Shown here one piece after another: positions 26,856 to 35,371 of a DNA stretch of 64,000 nt (position 1 is its first letter; every line of letters starts with the position of its first letter). A program made the position numbers and the translations under genes. The notes below the pieces were generated by a model. The model saw only the letters and a program-made list of their open reading frames with translations. It was not told the DNA's origin and ran no database searches. The stretch covers positions 1 to 64,000 of the forward strand of contig CAVBJF010000002.1 in NCBI GenBank assembly GCA_963596005.1, written 5' to 3'. The DNA comes from Gallibacter pasteurianus_A (GTDB lineage: Bacteria > Bacillota > Clostridia > Peptostreptococcales > Anaerovoracaceae).

Positions 26856-27501
26856 CGGAATTGGTCTGCTTGGTATCGGCACGGGAGATACGGCATACTG
26901 GTTGATGGCAATAATAGCGATTATAGCGGCATATCTCATAGGTAACATTTCACCTGCGATACTGATAGGCAGGGCGCACGGTATAGACATAAAAAAAGAG
27001 GGAAGCGGTAATGCCGGTACTACAAATGTACTTCGCGTACTTGGCAAGAAGGCCGCAATTGCAACGCTGATAATAGATATATTAAAGGGCAGCGTGGCAG
27101 TAGTGCTTGCGGGCGTTTTGTGCGGTAACGAAGTTGCACAGCTTTGCGTGCTTGCCGTATTTGCAGGTCATGTATGGCCGATATTTTTTAAATTTAAAGG
27201 TGGTAAAGGAGTTGCTACAGCGTTCGGTGCGCTGACTGCATATATACCCCTTATGGGACTTACGGCACTTTTGATAGTTGCGATAGGTGTTGCTATATCA
27301 AGACGCATGTCTTTTGGCTCATTGCTTGGAGCGTTGACGTTTCCGGCTGTAGCATATTTTTATGATAAGACATTTGTGCCTATTGGCACCGTATTGGCGA
27401 TTTTGATTTTGATAAAGCATGCGGGCAATATAAAAAGGTTGTTAAAAGGTGAAGAACCAAAACTTGGGTCAAAGAAAAAGGAAATTCGAGAAGACATATA
27501 A
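26848..27501 (+). CDS. plsY: Glycerol-3-phosphate acyltransferase PlsY
   Basis: PlsY is the membrane enzyme that transfers the acyl group of acyl-phosphate to glycerol 3-phosphate, the first acylation of phospholipid synthesis. The 217-residue protein has several membrane segments and the motifs GSGNAGTTNVLR and FKGGKGVATAFG. A short glycine-rich N-terminal extension precedes the usual start region (YLIGNISPAIL). It pairs with plsX upstream and gpsA (substrate supply) downstream. Confidence 0.95.
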   Translation: MYNGIGLLGIGTGDTAYWLMAIIAIIAAYLIGNISPAILIGRAHGIDIKKEGSGNAGTTNVLRVLGKKAAIATLIIDILKGSVAVVLAGVLCGNEVAQLCVLAVFAGHVWPIFFKFKGGKGVATAFGALTAYIPLMGLTALLIVAIGVAISRRMSFGSLLGALTFPAVAYFYDKTFVPIGTVLAILILIKHAGNIKRLLKGEEPKLGSKKKEIREDI

Positions 27502-27527
27502 TTTAAAATTAAAAGGGAAAAAGCAAC

Positions 27528-28538
27528 ATGCGAAAACAAAAAATAGGAGTTATAGGTGCAGGGAGCTGGGGTACGGCACTTGCAACAGTCCTTTCAGAAA
27601 AAGAAAATGATATAACTGTTTGGGCGAGAAACGAAAAACAAGCAGGCGACATGGCAGCGCATAGAGAAAATAGGAAGTATCTGCCGGGTATCAAGCTAAG
27701 AGAAAATATAACAATAACAAATGAGATAGACAAGGCTGTGAGAGATGCTGATTATTTGCTTTTTACAGTACCGACGCAAGCATTTAGAAATACGCTAAAA
27801 AATGCAGTGCCACATATGAAAGATGATGTGATCGTTATAAACGCCGCAAAGGGAATAGAGGACGAAACATACCTGAGACTTTCTCAGGTGGCAGACGAGA
27901 TAGTGCCTAATATAACAAAGGACAAATATGCCGTTATATCCGGCCCAAGTCATGCAGAGGAGGTCGCAAAAAGACTTCCGACAACGGTAGCGATAGCAGG
28001 AGTAAATATGCAGACTGCAAAAAATGTGCAGGAGCTTTTCTTTACGGATCGCTTTAGGACATATGTGCAGGACGATGTAGTCGGTGTTGAGCTCGGAGGT
28101 GCACTGAAAAATATCATTGCACTAGGTGCAGGCATTTCCGATGGCATGAAATTCGGCGACAACGCAAAGGCGGCACTTATGACAAGAGGCTTGACTGAAA
28201 TTGCAAGACTCGGCGAAGAGCTCGGGGCAAAAAAGGAAACCTTTTTGGGACTTGCAGGCGTTGGCGATTTGATAGTAACATGTACATCAATGCACAGCAG
28301 AAACAGACGTTGTGGTATACTCATCGGAGAGGGATATAGCGTAGATGAAGCGGCAAAAAAAATAGGCATGGTGGTGGAAAGCGTATTTACTACTAAGGCG
28401 GCATACGGACTTTCAAAAAAGCACGGTGTAGAGATGCCTATTACGGAAAAGATATTTGAAATAATACAGGGCAAAATTGATGCCAAGGAGGCGGTCGAGG
28501 CTCTGATGGGAAGAGAAAAAAAGCATGAAAAAATTTAA
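27528..28538 (+). CDS. gpsA: Glycerol-3-phosphate dehydrogenase [NAD(P)+]
   Basis: GpsA reduces dihydroxyacetone phosphate to glycerol 3-phosphate, the substrate of PlsY. The 336-residue protein begins with the Rossmann motif GVIGAGSWGTALA and carries the conserved GPSHAEEV segment, the catalytic Lys region GALKNIIALGAGI and RGLTEIARLG. Spacing of 26 bp after plsY suggests one operon. The 3' end overlaps miaB by 14 bp. Confidence 0.97.
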   Translation: MRKQKIGVIGAGSWGTALATVLSEKENDITVWARNEKQAGDMAAHRENRKYLPGIKLRENITITNEIDKAVRDADYLLFTVPTQAFRNTLKNAVPHMKDDVIVINAAKGIEDETYLRLSQVADEIVPNITKDKYAVISGPSHAEEVAKRLPTTVAIAGVNMQTAKNVQELFFTDRFRTYVQDDVVGVELGGALKNIIALGAGISDGMKFGDNAKAALMTRGLTEIARLGEELGAKKETFLGLAGVGDLIVTCTSMHSRNRRCGILIGEGYSVDEAAKKIGMVVESVFTTKAAYGLSKKHGVEMPITEKIFEIIQGKIDAKEAVEALMGREKKHEKI

Positions 28539-29871
28539 CATACAAACGCTCGGATGTCAGATGAACGAGCGTGACAGCGAAACGCTGGCAGGTATGCTGA
28601 CAGAGCTCGGGTATGAGCAAACGAGCGATAAAAAGGACGCTGATATAGCGATAATAAACACATGCAGCGTGCGTGACAATGCAGATAAGAGATTTTACGG
28701 CATGCTCGGACAGCTAAAAAAGCTAAAGGAAAAAAATCCGCAATTTATAGCTTGTGTTTGCGGATGTATGATGCAACAGCAACATGTTATCGACACGGTA
28801 AAGGAAAAATATCCGTGGGTGGATATCATATTCGGAACACATAATATTCATAAATTCCCCGATTTGCTTGCAAGTGTTATATCGGAGAAAAAGAGACAGA
28901 TTGAGATATGGGAAGACGGCGGAGAAATTGTTGAGGGACTTCCGTCAAAGAGACTATATAAGCATAAGGCCTTTGTAAATATTATGTTTGGCTGTAACAA
29001 CTTCTGCACATATTGTATCGTGCCCTACACAAGAGGCAGAGAGCGTAGCAGAGCTCCGGAAGATATAATAGCTGAGATAAAAAAACTCGTCGCAGATGGT
29101 GTAAAGGAAGTCACCTTGCTCGGTCAAAATGTCAATTCGTACAAAGGAGCTTATAAAGGGGCTCATAATGAAGCTTCGCATGAGGAGGAAATAATAAACT
29201 TCGCAGAGCTACTTCACATGGTAAATGATATAGAAGGACTTGAGCGTATAAGGTTTATGACTTCGCACCCAAAGGACTTGTCGGACGAGCTGATAGATGC
29301 GTATAAAACTTGCGATAAGCTATGTAGCTACTTTCACTTGCCGGTACAATCGGGCAATGACAACATTCTAAGGAGGATGAACAGGCATTACACGAGAGAG
29401 GGTTATATAAGGCTTGTAAAAAAGCTGAGAGAAGCAAGAGCTGATATAGCCATTTCAACCGATATAATAGTGGGCTTTCCCGGAGAGACGGAGGAAGAGT
29501 TTGAGGATACACTGAGCCTTGTTGAGGAGGCTTGCTTTGACAGTGCCTTTACATTTTTGTATTCCAAGAGAAAAGGAACACCTGCCGAAAATTATGACGA
29601 TCAGATAACAGAAGAGGTAAAACATGAGAGGTTTAACAGGCTTGTAGAGGAAGTAAACCGTTGTAGTGCCAAACAAAATGCAAAATTTGTGGGAAGTGAG
29701 TGCCAAGTGTTAGTCGAGGGCACAAGCAAGAGTGACAAAGAGTTTTTGACAGGCAGAAGCTCACAAAACAAGATAGTAAACTTTGCAGGAGATCGCTTGC
29801 TCATAGGCAAGACGGTGACGGTGAAAATCGTTGATGCAAATACATTTAGTTTGATTGGAGAACTCGTATAG
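28525..29871 (+). CDS. miaB: tRNA-2-methylthio-N6-dimethylallyladenosine synthase MiaB
   Basis: MiaB is a radical-SAM methylthiotransferase that adds the 2-methylthio group to i6A37 of tRNAs. The 448-residue protein has an N-terminal UPF0004 domain with three cluster cysteines (TLGCQMNERDSE, NTCSVRD, CGCMMQ), the radical SAM CxxxCxxC in CNNFCTYCIVPYTRGRERSR, and a C-terminal TRAM domain. It starts inside gpsA. No mutS or mutL follows, although they often do in clostridia. No convincing terminator separates it from the next gene. Confidence 0.97.
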   Translation: MKKFNIQTLGCQMNERDSETLAGMLTELGYEQTSDKKDADIAIINTCSVRDNADKRFYGMLGQLKKLKEKNPQFIACVCGCMMQQQHVIDTVKEKYPWVDIIFGTHNIHKFPDLLASVISEKKRQIEIWEDGGEIVEGLPSKRLYKHKAFVNIMFGCNNFCTYCIVPYTRGRERSRAPEDIIAEIKKLVADGVKEVTLLGQNVNSYKGAYKGAHNEASHEEEIINFAELLHMVNDIEGLERIRFMTSHPKDLSDELIDAYKTCDKLCSYFHLPVQSGNDNILRRMNRHYTREGYIRLVKKLREARADIAISTDIIVGFPGETEEEFEDTLSLVEEACFDSAFTFLYSKRKGTPAENYDDQITEEVKHERFNRLVEEVNRCSAKQNAKFVGSECQVLVEGTSKSDKEFLTGRSSQNKIVNFAGDRLLIGKTVTVKIVDANTFSLIGELV

Positions 29872-29916
29872 GCTTTAAGCTTAGCATTTGCAGGGTTTGC
29901 ATAATAACAGTAATTA

Positions 29917-29945
29917 TTGACAAAAAAATTAGCATATCATAAAAT
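29917..29945 (+). promoter_or_regulatory. Sigma-A promoter of the pyruvate:ferredoxin oxidoreductase gene
   Basis: TTGACA (29917-29922) is separated by 17 bases from TAAAAT (29940-29945). Eleven of twelve hexamer positions match consensus, as expected for a highly expressed central-metabolism gene. Confidence 0.8.
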
Positions 29946-29983
29946 TATAGTACTTGATTAACATGAGAAAAATGGAGGGTAAT

Positions 29984-32900
29984 ATGTCAACGAAGAAAAT
30001 GAAAACGATGGATGGTAACACCGCAGCTGCATATGTATCTTATGCTTTTACGGATGTTGCAGCCATATATCCGATTACACCATCTTCTCCAATGGCAGAA
30101 GTTGTCGATGACATGGCGGCACACGGTGAAAAAAATATATTCGGACAGGAAGTAAAGGTTGTTGAAATGCAGTCAGAGGGCGGAGCTGCGGGAGCTGTAC
30201 ACGGCTCACTTGCCGCAGGAGCTCTTACTACAACATATACTGCGTCTCAAGGACTTTTGTTGATGGTTCCAAATATGTATAAGATAGCAGGAGAATTACT
30301 CCCAGGAGTATTTCATGTAACAGCAAGGACACTTGCAACACATGCGCTTTGTATATTCGGCGATCACGGAGATGTTATGGCTACAAGACAGACAGGCTTT
30401 GCGTTACTATGCTCATCGTCTGTACAGGAAGTTATGGACCTTGCAGGAGTTGCTCATCTTGCGGCAATCAAAGGCAGAGTGCCGTTCTTACATTTCTTTG
30501 ACGGCTTTAGAACTTCACATGAAATACAAAAAATAGAAGTTATAGATCATAAGGATTTGGCAAAGCTCTGTGATATGGATGCAGTACAAAGGTTTAGGGA
30601 CAATGCACTAAATCCTGAGCATCCTGTTATCAGAGGTACTGCACAAAACCCTGATATATTCTTTCAGGCAAAGGAAGCTTGCAAACCGTATTATGAAGCA
30701 CTTCCAAAGGTAGTAGAAGAATACATGGACGAAATAGGCAAGCTTACAGGCAGAAAGTACAAACTGTTTGATTATGTCGGAGCACCTGATGCGGAGCATG
30801 TAATTATAGCTATGGGATCTGTCTGCGAAACAGTAGAAGAAACACTAAAACCGCTTCTTGAAAAAGGAGAAAAGGTTGGACTTATAAAGGTAAGGCTTTA
30901 CAGACCTTGGGCGCCTGAATACCTAAAAAAGGTTATGCCAAAGAGCGTAAAGAAAATTGCTGTGCTTGACAGGGCAGAAGAGCCGGGTGCTATGGGCTCG
31001 CCTCTATATATGGATGTTAAGACTATGTACAGCGACGAAAAAGATGCACCTGAGATTGTAGGTGGTGTATACGGACTTGGTTCAAAGGATACAACACCGG
31101 GTCAGATTGTAGCTGTATACGACAATCTAAAACAGGCTAAACCAAAGAACCAGTTTACAATCGGTATCGTAGACGATCTAAACAAGACTTCACTTAAAAC
31201 CGTAGATATCGCAACTGAGCCTGAGGGCACAGTAAGATGTAAGTTCTGGGGACTTGGCTCAGACGGTACAGTAGGCGCAAATAAGCAGGCTATCAAGATT
31301 ATCGGCGACAATACAGATATGTATGCTCAGGGATATTTTTCATATGACTCGAAAAAATCAGGAGGTATCACAGTATCTCACTTGAGATTCGGTAAAAATA
31401 AGATTCAGTCCACATATTTGATTACAGAAGCTGACTTTATTGCATGCCACAATCAGGCATATGTACATCAGTATGACTTACTTAGAGGCCTTAAAAAGGG
31501 CGGTACATTTGTACTAAACTGCGTTTGGGATGAAAAGGAGCTTGATGAGCATTTGCCTGCAAGCATGAAAAAATACATGGCAGAAAACGACATCAACTTT
31601 TACATCATAAATGCGACAGATATCGCACAGGAAATCGGACTTGGCAACAGGATCAATATGATCATGCAGTCGGCATTCTTTAAGCTGGCAAATGTTATTC
31701 CTCTTGATGATGCGACAAAATATCTCAAGGAGTCAATCGTAAAGGCTTACGGCAAAAAGGGTGAAAACATCGTAAAGATGAACCAGGATGCCGTAGAAAA
31801 AGGTATTACAAATGTACGCAAGATAGAAATTCCTGCTTCTTGGAAGGACGCAAAGGACGAAAAGAAGAAGGGCGAGAAGCTGCCTGAATTCATTGAAAAG
31901 GTGCTTGTGCCTATGAACAGACAGGAGGGCGATGACCTGCCTGTAAGCGTATTTAAGGATATGGCAGACGGTACATTCCCATCAGGCACAGCAGCGTATG
32001 AAAAGAGAGGCGTTGCGGTAGATGTACCTGTTTGGGACAAGGATAGCTGTATACAGTGTAACCAGTGTTCATTTATCTGCCCTCATGCAGCAATAAGGCC
32101 TGTTTTGTTGACAGATGATGAGCTAAAGAAAGCACCTGATAAGCTTGAAGCTGTAGATGCAAAAGGCAAGGGCTATGAGGACTTTAAGTACAGAATGCAG
32201 GTTTCACCTCTTGACTGCTTAGGATGTGGCAACTGTGCAGACATTTGTCCGGCACCGCAAAAGGCGCTAAAGATGATACCGCTTGGCGATGCACTTGAGC
32301 AGGCAGACGATGCTGTTAACTGGGAGTATGCTATGAAGCTTCCTATCAGAGATGACATTACATCAAAAGCAACAGTTAAGGGTTCGCAGTTTGCTAAGCC
32401 ATACTTTGAATTTTCAGGAGCTTGCGCAGGCTGTGGAGAAACTCCTTACATCAAGGTTGTAACTCAACTATTTGGCGACAGAATGATGATTGCAAACGCA
32501 ACAGGCTGTTCATCTATTTGGGGAGCATCGGCACCATCGATGCCATATACAGTGGACGAAAACGGCAGAGGACCTTCATGGGCAAACTCGCTGTTTGAGG
32601 ACAATGCAGAGTACGGTCTTGGAATGGCATCCGGCGTAGTCCAGATGAGAAACAAGATAACAGATGCTATGAATAAGCTTGTAAAGGAAACAAGCGACAG
32701 CAAGCTAAAAGAGGCATGTGAAACTTGGTTAGCAAATAAGGACGACGGCGAAAATTCAAGAAAGTACAGCGAGGCGGTGCTAAAGGCCCTTGACGATGCT
32801 AAGCTTTCTGGAAAGGAAAAAGAGCTCGCGAAGGATATCATGGATAAAAAGGATTTCTTAGTTAAAAAATCCATTTGGTGTGTCGGCGGAGATGGCTGGT

Positions 32901-33514
32901 CATATGACATCGGATACGGTGGACTTGATCATGTGCTTGCTTCGGGCGAAGATATCAATGTGCTCGTATTTGATACAGAGGTTTACTCAAATACAGGAGG
33001 ACAGGCTTCAAAGGCAACTCCAACTTCGGCTGTGGCTAAGTTTGCGGCATCAGGCAAAAAGACAAAGAAAAAGGATCTTGGTATGATGGCTATGAGCTAT
33101 GGCTATGTATACGTTGCACAGGTAGGTATGGGTGCAGATAAAAATCAATTTATCAAAGCGATCAAAGAAGCAGAAAGCTATAATGGCCCATCGATAGTTA
33201 TATGCTATGCTCCTTGTATCAACCACGGTATAAAAAAGGGTATGGGCAAGGCTCAGGAAAACATAGCTGATGCTGTAAATAGCGGATACTGGCAGCTGTA
33301 CAGATACAATCCGGAGCTTGAAAAAGAGGGAAAGAATCCATTCATCTTGGATTCTAAGGAGCCAACAGAAAGCTTCAGAGATTTCATCATGGGACAGGTA
33401 AGATATAACTCGCTTGTAAAGGAATTCCCGGATGCTGCAGAAGCTCTCTTTGAAAAGCTCGAAAGTGAAGCTAAGGGTAGATACGAAAAGTATAAAAAAT
33501 TAGCTGAGCAATAG
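29984..33514 (+). CDS. nifJ: Pyruvate:ferredoxin (flavodoxin) oxidoreductase
   Basis: This enzyme oxidatively decarboxylates pyruvate to acetyl-CoA, CO2 and reduced ferredoxin; it is central to anaerobic energy metabolism. The 1176-residue single-chain form contains all domains in order: the pyrimidine-binding domain (YPITPSSPMAE), the gamma-type domain, a two-cluster ferredoxin domain (CIQCNQCSFICP, CLGCGNCADICP), a proximal-cluster segment (CAGCGETPY) and the TPP site (GGDGWSYDIGYGG). I chose ATG 29984 because GGAGGG lies 4 bases upstream; an ATG at 29954 lies too close to the promoter. It is monocistronic, with its own promoter and terminator. Confidence 0.97.
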   Translation: MSTKKMKTMDGNTAAAYVSYAFTDVAAIYPITPSSPMAEVVDDMAAHGEKNIFGQEVKVVEMQSEGGAAGAVHGSLAAGALTTTYTASQGLLLMVPNMYKIAGELLPGVFHVTARTLATHALCIFGDHGDVMATRQTGFALLCSSSVQEVMDLAGVAHLAAIKGRVPFLHFFDGFRTSHEIQKIEVIDHKDLAKLCDMDAVQRFRDNALNPEHPVIRGTAQNPDIFFQAKEACKPYYEALPKVVEEYMDEIGKLTGRKYKLFDYVGAPDAEHVIIAMGSVCETVEETLKPLLEKGEKVGLIKVRLYRPWAPEYLKKVMPKSVKKIAVLDRAEEPGAMGSPLYMDVKTMYSDEKDAPEIVGGVYGLGSKDTTPGQIVAVYDNLKQAKPKNQFTIGIVDDLNKTSLKTVDIATEPEGTVRCKFWGLGSDGTVGANKQAIKIIGDNTDMYAQGYFSYDSKKSGGITVSHLRFGKNKIQSTYLITEADFIACHNQAYVHQYDLLRGLKKGGTFVLNCVWDEKELDEHLPASMKKYMAENDINFYIINATDIAQEIGLGNRINMIMQSAFFKLANVIPLDDATKYLKESIVKAYGKKGENIVKMNQDAVEKGITNVRKIEIPASWKDAKDEKKKGEKLPEFIEKVLVPMNRQEGDDLPVSVFKDMADGTFPSGTAAYEKRGVAVDVPVWDKDSCIQCNQCSFICPHAAIRPVLLTDDELKKAPDKLEAVDAKGKGYEDFKYRMQVSPLDCLGCGNCADICPAPQKALKMIPLGDALEQADDAVNWEYAMKLPIRDDITSKATVKGSQFAKPYFEFSGACAGCGETPYIKVVTQLFGDRMMIANATGCSSIWGASAPSMPYTVDENGRGPSWANSLFEDNAEYGLGMASGVVQMRNKITDAMNKLVKETSDSKLKEACETWLANKDDGENSRKYSEAVLKALDDAKLSGKEKELAKDIMDKKDFLVKKSIWCVGGDGWSYDIGYGGLDHVLASGEDINVLVFDTEVYSNTGGQASKATPTSAVAKFAASGKKTKKKDLGMMAMSYGYVYVAQVGMGADKNQFIKAIKEAESYNGPSIVICYAPCINHGIKKGMGKAQENIADAVNSGYWQLYRYNPELEKEGKNPFILDSKEPTESFRDFIMGQVRYNSLVKEFPDAAEALFEKLESEAKGRYEKYKKLAEQ

Positions 33515-33552
33515 AAAAAATATATAAAAGTATATTAAAACAGTACACTTTA

Positions 33553-33600
33553 TCAAGAAAAAGCGATTTTGCAAATTTTCGCAAAATCGCTTTCTTGACA
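33553..33600 (+). terminator. Terminator hairpin after nifJ, overlapping the next promoter
   Basis: The long inverted repeat has a left arm at 33553-33572 and a right arm at 33581-33598 (core AGCGATTTTGC/GCAAAATCGCT, outer TCAAGAA/TTCTTGA, two-base bulge). The T tail is short (TTTCTT). The right arm contains the first bases of the TTGACA element of the small-RNA promoter. Confidence 0.65.
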
Positions 33601-33623
33601 TCAGGTGACACAATTGTTATAAT
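33595..33623 (+). promoter_or_regulatory. Perfect-consensus sigma-A promoter of putative small RNA 1
   Basis: TTGACA (33595-33600), a 17-base spacer and TATAAT (33618-33623) match consensus at every hexamer position, and a TG extends the -10 (TGTTATAAT). No protein gene follows within 430 bp, so the product should be an RNA. Confidence 0.82.
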
Positions 33624-33629
33624 ATCAAT

Positions 33630-33744
33630 GTAAAAAGATATACAGTGAATGAGCATTCGGCTTAAATAACATAGCTTTCTTTCTTATTCACATTTCATAT
33701 ACCTAAGAGCTGTGAAGGTTGATCCTAACAGCTTTTTGGTTTTT
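33630..33744 (+). ncRNA. Putative small RNA 1 (about 115 nt)
   Basis: The segment runs from the predicted start of the consensus promoter to an intrinsic terminator. It holds a 5' hairpin, GTGAATGAG (33645-33653) with CTTATTCAC (33683-33691), one mismatch. I find no open reading frame with a ribosome binding site, and the sequence does not show the hallmarks of 6S RNA, tmRNA, SRP RNA or RNase P RNA. Identity and target are unknown. Confidence 0.6.
33705..33744 (+). terminator. Intrinsic terminator of putative small RNA 1
   Basis: AAGAGCTGT (33705-33713) pairs with ACAGCTTTT (33728-33736) with one G-U pair. A small inner AGG/CCT pairing is present, and TTTTTGGTTTTT forms the tail. Confidence 0.72.
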
Positions 33745-33782
33745 ATGGACAAAGAAGTAAACTAATTTTATCAAGTTTACTA

Positions 33783-33811
33783 TTGAACCGATCATAACAA
33801 GGGTATATAAT
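33783..33811 (+). promoter_or_regulatory. Sigma-A promoter of putative small RNA 2
   Basis: TTGAAC (33783-33788), a 17-base spacer and a perfect TATAAT (33806-33811). It starts 39 bases after the terminator of small RNA 1. Confidence 0.68.
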
Positions 33812-33887
33812 TATATGTGTAGTGGGAACTACTATTCATAAAAAAGCCACAACAAAAACATAACTAGTTTTAACATGCAGTAATAAT

Positions 33888-33934
33888 TAACTCCCTAAAA
33901 GGCAGATGGCAGGTAGCCATCTGCCTTTTGCTTT
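33888..33934 (+). repeat. 47-bp dispersed repeat, copy 2 (TAACTCC box plus hairpin)
   Basis: It matches 57-103 at 41 of 47 positions without gaps. The stem GGCAGATGGC/GCCATCTGCC is perfect here. The loop is AGGTA against AAGTA in copy 1. Confidence 0.75.
33897..33934 (+). terminator. Intrinsic terminator of putative small RNA 2
   Basis: AAAAGGCAGATGGC pairs perfectly with GCCATCTGCCTTTT (14 bp, 5-base loop), followed by TTTTGCTTT. Confidence 0.82.
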
Positions 33935-34016
33935 GATAACACGAAAAAGGACAAAATCCAAATTGGGCGTCTATAAGGCACAAAACGCGCAGTGGACGGT
34001 TCAATCGTTATATGTT

Positions 34017-34032
34017 ACTATAATGCTATAGT
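34017..34032 (+). promoter_or_regulatory. -10 element and overlapping palindrome of the ClC gene
   Basis: TATAAT (34019-34024) lies inside the inverted repeat ACTATA-ATGC-TATAGT (34017-34032), which would cover the -10 and the start site. A -35 element is not clear. The palindrome could be an operator or chance AT-rich sequence. Confidence 0.35.
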
Positions 34033-34053
34033 GTAATAAAGGGGAATTGTAAT

Positions 34054-35316
34054 ATGAATAAACAAGCTAAAATAGCACTTATTTCAATACTTTCTGCAGT
34101 ACTGGGTGCTTTGTCTTGCGCACTAATCTGGCTCATTTTAAAAATTATGAATATAGGGATAGATTTCTTATGGGTTTTTTTACCGAAAAAGCTAGGTATG
34201 ACTGATAATTTTGCATATATTATGACAGTTACAGTTGTTGGGGGGATTATCATAGGACTTTGGCAAAAGAAATTTGGACTTTTGCCGGAGGAATTACCGG
34301 AGGTGATGGGAAGAGTAAAACGAGAGGGGACTTACCCTTACAGCAATTTGCACATCATCACTATTTCGGCTCTTTTGCCACTAATCTTTGGCGGAATAAT
34401 AGGACCGGAGGCAGGACTTACGGGCATCATTGCAGGACTGTGTTGTTTTGTGGGTGATCAACTGAGATATAAGGGGGATGAACTTGCAACATTGACACAA
34501 AGTGGTATTGCCGCAGCTCTTGGAGTTATTTTTAATGCCCCTCTTTTTGGCGTAGTACGAAATATCGGTATTGATATAGACGAAGAAAAAAAGGAACAGC
34601 CTCGTAAAAGGCTTGTTAGCAAGCCAATACGCATATTTATTTATTGCATGGGTGCGGCAGGTGGCATAGGTGCATTTGCGTGGCTTGGAACAATATTTGG
34701 AGGTGGAGCGGGACTGCCACGCTTTGCGGCTGAGCATACGATTAGCTGGAAACAATGGGTGTGGTTTTTAGGCATAGTGGCAGTTGCTGCTATTCTTGGT
34801 ATGTGTTTTATGATTTTTGAAAAATTCGCGCTTAAAATCGGCGACATACTTAAAAATTACAGAATTCTTTCGTGCGTTATAGCAGGCACATTGATAGCGG
34901 TAGGAATATATTTTTTACCACTTTCGGCATTTTCGGGCGAGCATGAAATGAGCGACTTGATGGCGACTTGGACGGAATATTCCGCACTGATTTTAATATT
35001 GACGGCATTGGTAAAAATGTTTTTAGTCAACATCTGTGTAGGCATGGGTTGGAGAGGAGGTACGATATTTCCTCTGATATTTTCTGGCGTGACAGCCGGA
35101 TATGCGTTTGCTGCGGTCACCGGCATAGATCCTATATTTGCAGTTGCGGCTATGTCATCAGGTGTATATGGATATATCAGTAGGAAGCCGGTTATGACGG
35201 TTGCAGTGCTACTTCTATGTTTCCCGCTTGTGTACATCTTACCTTTAATAGGAGCAGCGCTTATCGCATCAAAGATACCAATTCCAAAGGCAATACAAGG
35301 TGAAAATATTGCGTAA
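34054..35316 (+). CDS. ClC-family chloride channel / proton antiporter-like protein
   Basis: This 420-residue polytopic membrane protein of the ClC family has about ten membrane segments. It shows the gating-glutamate motif as IGPEAGLTG (near residue 112), the NAPLFG stretch and the GGTIFPLIFSG motif that matches GGxFxP. The GPEAGLT form resembles the YfeO-type branch more than the GREGP form of typical exchangers, so chloride as substrate is likely but not shown. AGGGGA lies 8 bases before the ATG. I looked for a fluoride riboswitch upstream and did not find one. It is monocistronic with its own terminator. Confidence 0.87.
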   Translation: MNKQAKIALISILSAVLGALSCALIWLILKIMNIGIDFLWVFLPKKLGMTDNFAYIMTVTVVGGIIIGLWQKKFGLLPEELPEVMGRVKREGTYPYSNLHIITISALLPLIFGGIIGPEAGLTGIIAGLCCFVGDQLRYKGDELATLTQSGIAAALGVIFNAPLFGVVRNIGIDIDEEKKEQPRKRLVSKPIRIFIYCMGAAGGIGAFAWLGTIFGGGAGLPRFAAEHTISWKQWVWFLGIVAVAAILGMCFMIFEKFALKIGDILKNYRILSCVIAGTLIAVGIYFLPLSAFSGEHEMSDLMATWTEYSALILILTALVKMFLVNICVGMGWRGGTIFPLIFSGVTAGYAFAAVTGIDPIFAVAAMSSGVYGYISRKPVMTVAVLLLCFPLVYILPLIGAALIASKIPIPKAIQGENIA

Positions 35317-35323
35317 ATAAAAG

Positions 35324-35351
35324 GATTCGAGCAATACTCGAATCTCTTTTT
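35324..35351 (+). terminator. Intrinsic terminator after the ClC gene
   Basis: GATTCGAG (35324-35331) and CTCGAATC (35337-35344) form an 8-bp perfect stem with loop CAATA, followed by TCTTTTT. It separates the ClC gene from the convergent citrate synthase. Confidence 0.85.
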
Positions 35352-35371
35352 GTATCTATGGAGTTTATTTT

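Larger units (their letters stand above)
33818..33934 (+). ncRNA. Putative small RNA 2 (about 117 nt), family copy 2
   Basis: It runs from the predicted start to a strong terminator. From 33843 on it resembles bases 1-103 of the window: a shared AAAGCCAyAAyAAA block, a variable A/T-rich middle with an 11-base length difference, and the TAACTCC-hairpin end. I see no coding capacity. A GTGG near 33820 and a CCAC at 33847-33850 could pair. The repeated, structure-preserving 3' end suggests a dispersed RNA family; the function is unknown. Confidence 0.55.

Noticed and set aside
33649..33672. A six-codon reading frame (ATGAGC to TAA) in small RNA 1
   Set aside because: There is no ribosome binding site, and the start lies in the stem of the first hairpin.
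33630..33744. 6S RNA identity for small RNA 1
   Set aside because: Its 5' and 3' ends do not pair into a long rod with a central bubble, and at about 115 nt it is shorter than 6S RNA.
33630..34053. A fluoride riboswitch or other known riboswitch ahead of the ClC gene
   Set aside because: I looked for the conserved fluoride (crcB) motif elements and did not find them. Terminators at 33744 and 33934 also separate this RNA from the ClC start.
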